This document shows positions 1 through 6,068 of a stretch of 12,901 bases of DNA, one piece after another. Source of the stretch: an uncultured Clostridia bacterium (lineage in GTDB: Bacteria; Bacillota; Clostridia; UBA1381); NCBI GenBank assembly GCA_934481375.1, contig CAKSPN010000028.1, forward strand, positions 1 to 12,901. Reading direction: 5' to 3'. A model generated the notes under the pieces. The model did no database searches. It saw only the letters and a list, made by a program, of their open reading frames with translations, and was not told the DNA's origin. The position numbers were made by a program, and so were the translations under genes. Numbering within the stretch: the stretch's first letter is position 1; every line of letters begins with the position of its first letter.

Positions 1-66
1 GCCGCAAGCCGTTACGAGTGATAATGCGGACACCGCCGCTGCCAATGTTACCAATAATTTTTTCAT
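1..66 (-). CDS. Lipoprotein N-terminus, cut by window edge
   Basis: This is the first 22 codons of a gene that runs off the left edge. The start is ATG at 66, preceded by AAGGGGG at good spacing. The peptide has a Lys-Lys n-region, a hydrophobic stretch rich in Leu, Ala and Val, and a lipobox ending V-T-A-C-G, with the Cys at residue 21. It should therefore be exported and lipid-anchored on the outer face of the membrane. It begins 19 bases after the metY stop on the same strand, so it is probably co-transcribed with metY. A substrate-binding protein of a methionine or sulfur-compound ABC transporter would fit the context, but that is inference; no functional domain is visible. Confidence 0.8.
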   Translation of the reverse strand, partial: MKKLLVTLAAAVSALSLVTACG

Positions 67-85
67 AATAAATTTCCCCCTTAAA

Positions 86-1378
86 TTATTTAACTGCTTC
101 GAAAGCTTCATCAAGAGCTTCCTTTAAGTCCTCAATGTTTTCGATACCTATCGAAAGTCTTATTGTGTTGGGCTTTATACCCTGTTCCTCAAGCTCCGAC
201 TCGGTAAGCTGTGAGTGTGTTGTGCTTGCCGGGTGGATTACGAGTGATTTTACGTCCGCAACGTTTGCCAGAAGCGAGAAGATTTTTAAATTATCTATAA
301 ACTTCTGCGCTGTTTCCGCACCGCCCTTTATCTCAAAGGTGAAGATTGAGCCGCCGCCGTTCGGGAAGTATTTCTTATAAAGCTCGTGGCTCGGATCGGA
401 CGGGAGCGACGGGTGATGCACCGCTTCAACCTGCGGATGATTGTTTAAGTATTCAACAATCTTCAATGCGTTGCTTACATGGCGTTCAACTCTTAACGAC
501 AGCGTTTCGAGTCCCTGCAGGAACATAAACGCATGGAACGGTGAAAGCGTTGCGCCGGTATCTCTGAGAAGAATTGCTCTGATGTACGTTACAAACGCCG
601 CCGGACCTGCCGCATCGGCAAAGCTTACGCCGTGGTATGACGGGTTGGGATCGGAAATCCACGGATACTTGCCGGACTTCTTCCAGTCAAATGTTCCTCC
701 GTCGACTATAACGCCGCCGATTGCCGTACCGTGACCGCCGATAAACTTTGTTGCGCTGTGAACAACTATGTCTGCGCCGTATTCTATCGGGCGTACAAGA
801 TACGGAGTTGCAAATGTGCTGTCAACAACAAGCGGTATATTATGCTTGTGCGCAATCTTTGCAACCTCCTCAATATCTATGATGTTCGAGTTCGGATTGC
901 CTAAGGTTTCAATAAAAATCGCTTTTGTGTTTTCCTGTATGGCATTTTCAAAAGCGCCCTCCTCCTCGGGGTCTACAAACGTTGTTGTAATTCCCGACGA
1001 AAGCGGAAGAGTATGTGCCAGAAGGTTGTATGTTCCGCCGTAGATTGTCTTTGACGCTACGAAATGCTCGCCCGATTTTGCAAGAGCGTTAAACGTATAA
1101 TTTATCGCCGCCGCACCGGAAGCCGCCGCAAGCGCCGCACTTCCGCCCTCAAGGCTTGCTATTCTCTTTTCAAAAACCTCCTGTGTAGGGTTGGTAAGTC
1201 TGCCGTAAATGTTACCGGCGTCCCTTAAACCAAATCTGTCCGCCGCATGCTGTGCATTGTGGAACACAAATGATGTTGATGCATAAATCGGAACGGCTCT
1301 CGCATCGGTAACGGGGTCTGCCTCCTCCTGACCTACGTGTAACTGTAATGTTTCAAATCTGTATTTTTTATCTGACAT
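86..1378 (-). CDS. metY: O-acetylhomoserine sulfhydrylase (aminocarboxypropyltransferase)
   Basis: This PLP enzyme of the Cys/Met metabolism family makes homocysteine from O-acetylhomoserine and sulfide, in the cytoplasm. The 430-residue length is normal for MetY. Visible motifs are ETLQLHVGQ near the N-terminus, the YGRLTNPT phosphate-binding segment (residues 58-65), VVDSTFATPYL with the PLP-ring Asp186, and SATKFIGGHG with the Schiff-base Lys211. I chose ATG at 1378 over GTG at 1387 because AGGGAG lies 8 bases before the ATG and the protein then starts MSDKKYRFETLQLH, as in the family. A LysR gene lies upstream on the same strand, and its own promoter and a 15-codon upstream ORF precede it. 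A cysteine-synthase side activity is possible, as in other members of the family. Confidence 0.95.
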   Translation of the reverse strand: MSDKKYRFETLQLHVGQEEADPVTDARAVPIYASTSFVFHNAQHAADRFGLRDAGNIYGRLTNPTQEVFEKRIASLEGGSAALAAASGAAAINYTFNALAKSGEHFVASKTIYGGTYNLLAHTLPLSSGITTTFVDPEEEGAFENAIQENTKAIFIETLGNPNSNIIDIEEVAKIAHKHNIPLVVDSTFATPYLVRPIEYGADIVVHSATKFIGGHGTAIGGVIVDGGTFDWKKSGKYPWISDPNPSYHGVSFADAAGPAAFVTYIRAILLRDTGATLSPFHAFMFLQGLETLSLRVERHVSNALKIVEYLNNHPQVEAVHHPSLPSDPSHELYKKYFPNGGGSIFTFEIKGGAETAQKFIDNLKIFSLLANVADVKSLVIHPASTTHSQLTESELEEQGIKPNTIRLSIGIENIEDLKEALDEAFEAVK

Positions 1379-1428
1379 TGTAATCACTCCCTGAAATTAT
1401 TATAAAAATGTTTTTCTGTTTTTAAGCG

Positions 1429-1476
1429 TCACATTCGTGTGATACATCGTCTTTTCCAAATAACCGCAATACTCAT
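1429..1476 (-). CDS. Putative 15-residue leader peptide upstream of metY
   Basis: In the metY leader, GGAGGT (1486-1491) lies 9 bases before an ATG that opens a 15-codon frame, MSIAVIWKRRCITRM, ending in TGA. The start signal is better than that of many real genes here. The ORF sits between the metY promoter and the metY start, about 30 bases after the likely transcription start and about 50 bases before metY. Its 3' end forms a small hairpin, UCACA-CGAA-UGUGA, which contains the stop codon. The KRRC segment and the terminal Met suggest a translation-dependent sensor of Cys, Met or charged tRNA, but that is inference. No terminator with a U-tract is visible between the ORF and metY, so any control would have to act on translation or by another route. 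Confidence 0.5.
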   Translation of the reverse strand: MSIAVIWKRRCITRM

Positions 1477-1514
1477 AATAATTTTACCTCCGCATCTCTG
1501 CTTTGTATGAATAC

Positions 1515-1544
1515 ATTATAGCAGAGCATTTGTTATTTGTCCAA
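1515..1544 (-). promoter_or_regulatory. metY promoter
   Basis: The -35 box is TTGGAC (1539-1544) and the -10 box is TATAAT (1515-1520), with an 18-base spacer. Transcription should start near 1508, which gives a leader of about 130 bases that includes the 15-codon ORF. The promoter sits just after the LysR stop codon, so metY can be controlled separately from the LysR gene. Confidence 0.8.
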
Positions 1545-1568
1545 TACATAAAGATTATCATTTGTTAT
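1527..1568 (-). repeat. 10-bp direct repeat at metY promoter, candidate LysR operator
   Basis: ATAACAAATG occurs exactly twice on the minus strand, at 1559-1568 and 1527-1536. The copies are 32 bases apart, about three helical turns. The distal copy lies upstream of -35 and is part of TTAT-N8-ATAA, an imperfect palindrome of the sort LysR proteins bind. The proximal copy lies in the -35/-10 spacer. The position and helical phasing suggest a regulator site, most simply for the LysR protein encoded just upstream. The assignment is inference. Confidence 0.45.
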
Positions 1569-1577
1569 AAATTTTAT

Positions 1578-2498
1578 TTATAACTCATCCAGGTACTTTT
1601 TCATTTCGGCAATATATGTTTCGCCTATCTCGCCGAGTACGGCATTCTTGCGGATAATATAGCCTATTTCCATTTTGCTGCCGGGGTTTTCCTCCTCGTC
1701 CTTAAAAGGCACGGCAACATAATCGCTGCCGTTAAGGTCCTCGCAGATTATGCCGGAGCAGAGCGTATATCCGTTAAGTCCAACCATAAGATTAAGCATG
1801 GTTGCACGGTCGGTAGCCTTTATCGTACGCTTGTATTCACCCGTGCTTAATATCTCCTCGGCAAAGTAGAACGAACCGCTCTCGCCCTGCTCGAACGACA
1901 GGCACGGATAATCCATAAGCTGAGGAAACGTTATGAACTTTTCCTTTGCAAGCGGGTGGTTTTTCCAAAGATACACATACGCACTGCAATCGATAAGATG
2001 ATGAAACTCTAAATCATTATCACGAAGAATTTTTACGATTACCTTTCTGTTGAAATCGTTCATATACAGTATGCCGATCATACTCTTTAATGCGGCAACG
2101 TCCTGTATAACTTCAAGCGTTTTTGTTTCACGCATTGCAAAATCATATGTAAGCGTGTCAAAATGCTTGACCGTTTCGACAAACGCCCTCACCGCAAACG
2201 AATAATGCTGTGACGACACGCCGAATTTTCTCTTTATATTCCCCGCTCTGCCGTACTTATCCTGCAAAAGCTCATACTGCTGATAAAGCTGGCGTGCATA
2301 AACGAGGAACTCCTCGCCCTCTTTGGTAGGGATTGTTCCCTTGCTTGTTCTTTGGAAAACGGTTATTCCCAATTCGCCCTCAAGCTCACGCACGGCGCTT
2401 GTCAGCGATGGCTGTGACACAAACAGCGCCTCCGCCGCCTTGTTCATCGAGCCTGTTTTTGCAATGGTGAGTATATATGAGATTTGCTGTAAAGTCAT
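1578..2498 (-). CDS. LysR-family transcriptional regulator
   Basis: This 306-residue protein has an N-terminal winged helix-turn-helix (about residues 1-60; MNKAAEALFVSQPSLT, then LEGELGITVFQR), a linker helix and a C-terminal periplasmic-binding-like effector domain, the normal LysR layout and length. The ATG at 2498 is preceded by AGGGGGAT, which overlaps the stop of the HAD gene 10 bases upstream, so the two are probably co-transcribed and may be translationally coupled. The next gene downstream is metY, whose promoter carries a repeated 10-mer. A role in control of sulfur amino acid synthesis, as for CysB, CmbR and YtlI relatives, is therefore plausible. The effector cannot be told from sequence. 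Confidence 0.93.
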   Translation of the reverse strand: MTLQQISYILTIAKTGSMNKAAEALFVSQPSLTSAVRELEGELGITVFQRTSKGTIPTKEGEEFLVYARQLYQQYELLQDKYGRAGNIKRKFGVSSQHYSFAVRAFVETVKHFDTLTYDFAMRETKTLEVIQDVAALKSMIGILYMNDFNRKVIVKILRDNDLEFHHLIDCSAYVYLWKNHPLAKEKFITFPQLMDYPCLSFEQGESGSFYFAEEILSTGEYKRTIKATDRATMLNLMVGLNGYTLCSGIICEDLNGSDYVAVPFKDEEENPGSKMEIGYIIRKNAVLGEIGETYIAEMKKYLDEL

Positions 2499-2508
2499 AA
2501 CTATCCCC

Positions 2509-3297
2509 CTAAATCAGATTGTAATGCTCCAGTGCAAAGCTTACTCCCTCATCGGCAACCGATTTTGTGACAAAATCGCACACGCCGTCAAGCGCTTCGT
2601 CATGCACGCCCATTGCTATACTGTGTCCGACAGCGTTCATCATACTCACGTCGTTTGCTCCGTCACCGATTGCGTATGTGTTTTCGGTATCTATACCGAA
2701 ATGCTTTGTAAATCTTCTCACGCCGTCGCCTTTGCTCAGTCCGCAGCCGTATATGTCGGCATACATAAACCCGTGCTGTATATCGATACACAAAACGTCT
2801 TTGTACTTTTCTTTAAGATACAGTATCTGTTCTTTGTTTTTAAATATTGCGCCTATTTTCTGGACTTTTTCGGGGAAATCCTCTTTTTTACCGGAGAACA
2901 CGCTCTTATCAATTTTAAAGCGCTCAATCCAGTATATAAATCCCTCCATGTCTGCGCCGTTGCTGTAACAGCGCTTTGGATTGTCAAGCATATATATTAT
3001 GCCGTTTTTGTCCATAAAATCAACCAGTTCACGCACAAGCTCCGTATCAAGCGAAAAATCAAAAACAACCTCATTACCGCAGATTGCGTATGCGCCGTTT
3101 GACAGTATCGCCGCATTAAAATATTTTGCCGCACCGGCATACGGGAGCGCACGCCCCGTGCAAAGCACCGGCAAATATCCGTTTTTCTTTAATTTGTCCA
3201 ACGCACACAGTGTTGCCGGCGTAGGCTCGAATATATCCGCCTTATCGTCCGTAAGCGTTCCGTCACTGTCGAAAAATACCGTACCTTCGTATTCCAT
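2509..3297 (-). CDS. Cof-type HAD-IIB phosphatase
   Basis: This is a haloacid dehalogenase superfamily hydrolase of the Cof/YbiV group, 262 residues. Motif I is DSDGT (residues 10-14, nucleophile Asp10 and acid/base Asp12), motif II is CTGR (Thr47), motif III is Lys189 and motif IV is GDGANDV (211-217). The C2B cap lies between motifs II and III. Members dephosphorylate sugar phosphates, nucleotides, PLP or FMN in the cytoplasm; the substrate cannot be predicted. I chose ATG at 3297, with AAAGGA 9 bases upstream, over the in-frame TTG at 3318. Its own promoter precedes it, and the LysR gene follows after 10 bases. A PLP- or sulfur-linked substrate would fit the neighbours but is speculation. 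Confidence 0.92.
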   Translation of the reverse strand: MEYEGTVFFDSDGTLTDDKADIFEPTPATLCALDKLKKNGYLPVLCTGRALPYAGAAKYFNAAILSNGAYAICGNEVVFDFSLDTELVRELVDFMDKNGIIYMLDNPKRCYSNGADMEGFIYWIERFKIDKSVFSGKKEDFPEKVQKIGAIFKNKEQILYLKEKYKDVLCIDIQHGFMYADIYGCGLSKGDGVRRFTKHFGIDTENTYAIGDGANDVSMMNAVGHSIAMGVHDEALDGVCDFVTKSVADEGVSFALEHYNLI

Positions 3298-3332
3298 AAA
3301 ATTTTTTCCTTTCAGCAAAAAATGTCAAGGAT

Positions 3333-3361
3333 ATTATAGCACGGCGCAACCGATTAGTCAA
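3333..3361 (-). promoter_or_regulatory. Promoter for the HAD-LysR operon
   Basis: TTGACT (3356-3361) and TATAAT (3333-3338) are separated by 17 bases, close to the sigma-A consensus. The -35 box overlaps the stop codon of the MATE remnant. Transcription should start near 3326, about 30 bases before the HAD start codon. Confidence 0.8.
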
Positions 3362-3618
3362 CGCAATAATTTTCTGTACGTATGTACTGTTACCGCCGCC
3401 GACGCAATAAATGTCAGAATATCCGCCGCGGGCATAAAGAAAACAATTCCGTTAAGCCCGAAGAACAGCGGAAGAACAAGCGGAAGTCCCGTTCCGAAAA
3501 CTATCTCACGCAGCATTGACAGCGCCGCCGCAAGCAGTGATATTACGCACGGAACGGTGTATTTCCACATCAGTCTGCCTAAGCCTTCCTTTTCAAGAAA
3601 ATCATTTGTTTTTGTCAT
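3358..3618 (-). pseudogene. MATE transporter remnant, in-frame internal deletion
   Basis: This 86-residue frame starts MTKTNDFLEKEGLGRLMWKY, typical of the first residues of a MATE multidrug/sodium antiporter, and continues into the first helix (PCVISLLAAAL). At about residue 31-35 it jumps to sequence typical of the MATE C-terminus: SMLREIVFGTGLPLVLPLFFGLNG, then FMPAADILTFIASAAVTVHTYRKLL. MATE proteins have about 450 residues and 12 helices, so about 350 internal residues are missing while the frame is kept. The ATG at 3618 keeps a perfect AAGGAGG site 8 bases upstream, and a promoter is present, so a small membrane protein with two or three helices may still be made. Transport is very unlikely. 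I call it a pseudogene, with a reused small protein as the alternative. Confidence 0.75.
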
Positions 3619-3641
3619 TATAAATTCCTCCTTAATAAAAA

Positions 3642-3704
3642 AAACAATACAAAAAAGCACAGCACTCCGTATCGTATCAGAGTTCTGTGCCTCTTGTATC
3701 GTTT
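3642..3704 (-). terminator. Long inverted repeat with U-tract: terminator or attenuator
   Basis: Read on the minus strand, AAACGATACAA (3694-3704) can pair with TTGTATTGTTT (3642-3652) with one G-U. Inside it GCACAG-A-ACTC pairs with GAGT-G-CTGTGC (3657-3690; 10 pairs, one mismatch, 12-base loop). A run of six T follows the inner hairpin directly (3651-3656). This fits an intrinsic terminator for the purine/NUDIX operon, whose last gene ends at 3755. It also lies between a promoter (3718-3746) and the MATE remnant, so it could attenuate that gene. The 12-base loop contains another ACGATAC, which could compete for the outer pairing. Confidence 0.65.
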
Positions 3705-3717
3705 CAAGTCTTTAGCT

Positions 3718-3746
3718 ATTATAGCACACTTTTACGTGTTTTGCAA
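3718..3746 (-). promoter_or_regulatory. Promoter upstream of the MATE remnant
   Basis: The -35 is TTGCAA (3741-3746), the spacer 17 bases, and the -10 TATAAT (3718-3723). A TTGACA also lies a few bases further upstream but would give a 24-base spacer. The spacer holds the small dyad ACAC-N6-GTGT, which could be an operator; that is weak evidence. Confidence 0.6.
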
Positions 3747-3754
3747 TTGTCAAA

Positions 3755-4288
3755 TCAGCCTAAAATCATCTTCGCTTTTAAGATTGCAATAGCTGTTTTT
3801 GCATCGTTTATCTTGTTTTCCATAACCATATTGCAGAGGTCATCAAGCTTATATTTTTTCACATTCAGGAACTCGCCCTCGTCAAGGTGCTGACCGACAA
3901 ATTTCAGCTTGCGTGCGAGATATAAATGAAGCTTTTCCTCGCAGTAGCCGGGTGTTGCGTAATACGTGCCGAGATAAGTAAACTCCTCCGCCGCATAACC
4001 CGTTTCCTCGATAAGCTCACGCTTTCCGCACTCAAGCGGTTCTTCGCCGTTATCAATCTTTCCTGCCGGGATTTCCATCATCATTTCACGCGCGGCAATC
4101 CTGTACTGGCTCACCATAAACACCTCGCCGTTTTCATCTACAGCAATAATGCCCACTCCGCCGCCGTGCGATATAAGCTCACGGGTCGCCGTTTTTCCGT
4201 CAGGCAGTTCCACCGTTTCCACACGAAGCTTTATTATATTTCCGTCAAAAATATTCTTTACCGATTTTGTCTTTTCCTCGTAGTCCAT
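3755..4288 (-). CDS. nudF: NUDIX hydrolase, ADP-ribose pyrophosphatase type
   Basis: This 177-residue protein carries a complete NUDIX box at residues 76-98 (G-x5-E-x7-RE-L-x-EE-x-G-Y, with Arg90, Glu91, Glu94 and Glu95). It is flanked by VSQYR and MMMEIPAGKID, and followed by TPGYCEEKLHLYLA, the pattern of ADP-ribose pyrophosphatases, which cleave ADP-ribose to AMP and ribose 5-phosphate. I chose ATG at 4288 because AAAGGAGAGG lies directly before it and overlaps the stop of the deaminase gene; the in-frame TTG at 4309 has no such site. It is the last gene of the purine operon. Its products, AMP and ribose 5-phosphate (precursor of PRPP), fit nucleotide salvage. The exact substrate is not proven. 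Confidence 0.9.
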   Translation of the reverse strand: MDYEEKTKSVKNIFDGNIIKLRVETVELPDGKTATRELISHGGGVGIIAVDENGEVFMVSQYRIAAREMMMEIPAGKIDNGEEPLECGKRELIEETGYAAEEFTYLGTYYATPGYCEEKLHLYLARKLKFVGQHLDEGEFLNVKKYKLDDLCNMVMENKINDAKTAIAILKAKMILG

Positions 4289-4298
4289 AACCTCTCCT

Positions 4299-4778
4299 TT
4301 ACAGCTCAAGCGTAAGAGTTCTGCCCGATTTTTCGTATTGTCTGTACTTTATTCCGACCATATCGAACATCTTTTTTGACACAACGGTGCTGTCGCTCGA
4401 CGCGTATTTATCGGACAGATACACAATCTCCTTTATGCCCGACTGTATAATTGCCTTTGCGCACTCGTTACAGGGGAACAGCGTTACATACACCTTTGCG
4501 CCCTCCAAAATACCCCTCGGGCAGTTTAAGATTGCGTTCATTTCGGCATGACACACGTACATATATTTCGTGTTCACGGGATTTCCCTCACGCTCCCAGG
4601 GCATAAAATCATCATCACAGCCGACCGGCATACCGTTATATCCGAGCGACAGGATTTTGTTTTCGTCGTTCACAATGCAAGCGCCCACCTGTGTGTTATT
4701 GTCCTTGCTGCGTTCGGCGCTGAGCATGGCGATACCCATAAAATATTCGTCCCAGCTTATATAGTCCTGTCTTTTCAT
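4299..4778 (-). CDS. Deoxycytidylate (dCMP) deaminase family protein
   Basis: This zinc-dependent deaminase has 159 residues. Zinc ligands and the catalytic Glu are seen in CHAEMNAI (His77, Glu79) and FPCNECAK (Cys103, Cys106). The N-terminal SWDEYFMGIAMLSAERS and the insert around residues 48-72 (GYNGMPVGCDDD...) are typical of dCMP deaminase/ComEB proteins. These convert dCMP to dUMP, feeding thymidylate synthesis; ComEB relatives sit in competence operons, but no com genes are seen here. The ATG at 4778 has AAAGGA upstream. It starts 15 bases after purD and ends 10 bases before the NUDIX start, so it belongs to the purine transcript and joins purine and pyrimidine nucleotide metabolism. 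Confidence 0.93.
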   Translation of the reverse strand: MKRQDYISWDEYFMGIAMLSAERSKDNNTQVGACIVNDENKILSLGYNGMPVGCDDDFMPWEREGNPVNTKYMYVCHAEMNAILNCPRGILEGAKVYVTLFPCNECAKAIIQSGIKEIVYLSDKYASSDSTVVSKKMFDMVGIKYRQYEKSGRTLTLEL

Positions 4779-4793
4779 ATTATATCCTTTCCC

Positions 4794-6053
4794 TCACTTC
4801 ACGCCTATATCCGTTCTGTGAAATTCGTCCGTAAACGAAATCTTTTCCACCCCGTTATATGCTTTCGCTATTGCGTCGTCAAGCGTTTTTGCCGTTGCGG
4901 TAACACCCAGAACACGCCCGCCATTTGTAAGCACTTTTTCGCCGTCAAGCTTTGTGCCGGCATGGAACACGGTAATGCCGTCAACAGCCTCCGCCGCCGC
5001 AATACCGCTTATTTCATAGCCTTTTTTATAGCTTACGGGGTATCCGCCCGACGCCATAACAACGCACACTGCGGCGTTATCCTCCCATTCGATGTTTACG
5101 CCGTCAAGCTTTTCGTCTATAACAGCCTCCATAATATCGACAAGGTCGGTCTTTAATCTCGGCAGTACCACCTGCGTTTCGGGGTCGCCGAAACGGCAGT
5201 TGTATTCAATTACCTTTACGCCCTTTTCGGTCATCATAAGTCCGAAATACAGCACGCCCTTAAACGGTCTGCCCTCTGCCGACATTGCCTTGATTGTAGG
5301 CAGGAATATATTTTTCATACACTCCTCCGCCTTTGCCTCATCATACAATCGGCTCGGCGAGAATGTTCCCATTCCGCCTGTGTTCGGGCCTTTATCATGG
5401 TCATACGCACGCTTATGGTCCTGTGCGGAAACCATAGGCTTTACCGTTTTGCCGTCCGTAAACGCCAGCACGGATACCTCGGGGCCTGTGAGAAATTCTT
5501 CTATTACGACTCTGTTTCCGCTCTCGCCGAACTTTTTATCGTCCATTATTTCCTTTATGCCGTCAACTGCCTCTTGCTCGTTCTGCGCTATTATAACGCC
5601 TTTGCCAAGAGCCAGTCCCTCCGCTTTTATAACGGTCGGGAACGTGCCCTTTTTAACGTATTCGATTGCCGCTTTGCTGTCGGTAAACACTTCATAGCCG
5701 GCTGTCGGAATACCGTATTTTTTCATCAGCTCTTTTGAGAAAACCTTACTGCCCTCTATTATTGCCGCATTTTTTCTCGGACCGAAAGCACGTATGCCCT
5801 CTTTTTCGAGTGCGTCAACCATTCCGAGAACGAGCGGATCGTCGGGAGCGACAACCGCCAAATCTATTTCCTTTTCCTTTGCGAATTTTACAATGCCGTC
5901 AATGTCCGTTGCCGATATATCAACGCACTCGGCAAGTGCGGCTATACCGCCGTTTCCCGGTGCGCAGTAGATTTTTTCGGCTTTTGGCGACTGCGAAATT
6001 TTCCATACTATGGTATGCTCTCTGCCGCCGCCTCCGACTACCAATATTTTCAT
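4794..6053 (-). CDS. purD: Phosphoribosylamine-glycine ligase (GAR synthetase)
   Basis: PurD joins phosphoribosylamine and glycine with ATP to give GAR, the second step of purine synthesis. The 419-residue protein has the usual four-part ATP-grasp layout: GGGGREH (7-13), KAEGLALGKGV (143-153), DHKRAYDHDKGPNTGGMG (212-229), EYNCRFGDPETQ (283-294) and GGRVLGV (379-385, approximate) in the C-terminal domain. I chose ATG at 6053, which gives MKILVVGGGGREH, with GGGGGAT 6 bases upstream; the in-frame TTG at 6068 has no support. It follows the AICAR transformylase gene by 15 bases. All key motifs are intact. Confidence 0.97.
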   Translation of the reverse strand: MKILVVGGGGREHTIVWKISQSPKAEKIYCAPGNGGIAALAECVDISATDIDGIVKFAKEKEIDLAVVAPDDPLVLGMVDALEKEGIRAFGPRKNAAIIEGSKVFSKELMKKYGIPTAGYEVFTDSKAAIEYVKKGTFPTVIKAEGLALGKGVIIAQNEQEAVDGIKEIMDDKKFGESGNRVVIEEFLTGPEVSVLAFTDGKTVKPMVSAQDHKRAYDHDKGPNTGGMGTFSPSRLYDEAKAEECMKNIFLPTIKAMSAEGRPFKGVLYFGLMMTEKGVKVIEYNCRFGDPETQVVLPRLKTDLVDIMEAVIDEKLDGVNIEWEDNAAVCVVMASGGYPVSYKKGYEISGIAAAEAVDGITVFHAGTKLDGEKVLTNGGRVLGVTATAKTLDDAIAKAYNGVEKISFTDEFHRTDIGVK

Positions 6054-6068
6054 TTGCTTATCCCCCAA

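Noticed and set aside
1429..1440. Intrinsic attenuator terminator between the leader peptide and metY
   Set aside because: The UCACA/UGUGA hairpin is short and is not followed by a U-tract; the T-rich part near 1400 has no stable stem before it.
2323..3102. 259-codon plus-strand frame opposite the LysR and HAD genes
   Set aside because: Antisense to two recognisable genes with intact motifs; product is not family-like.
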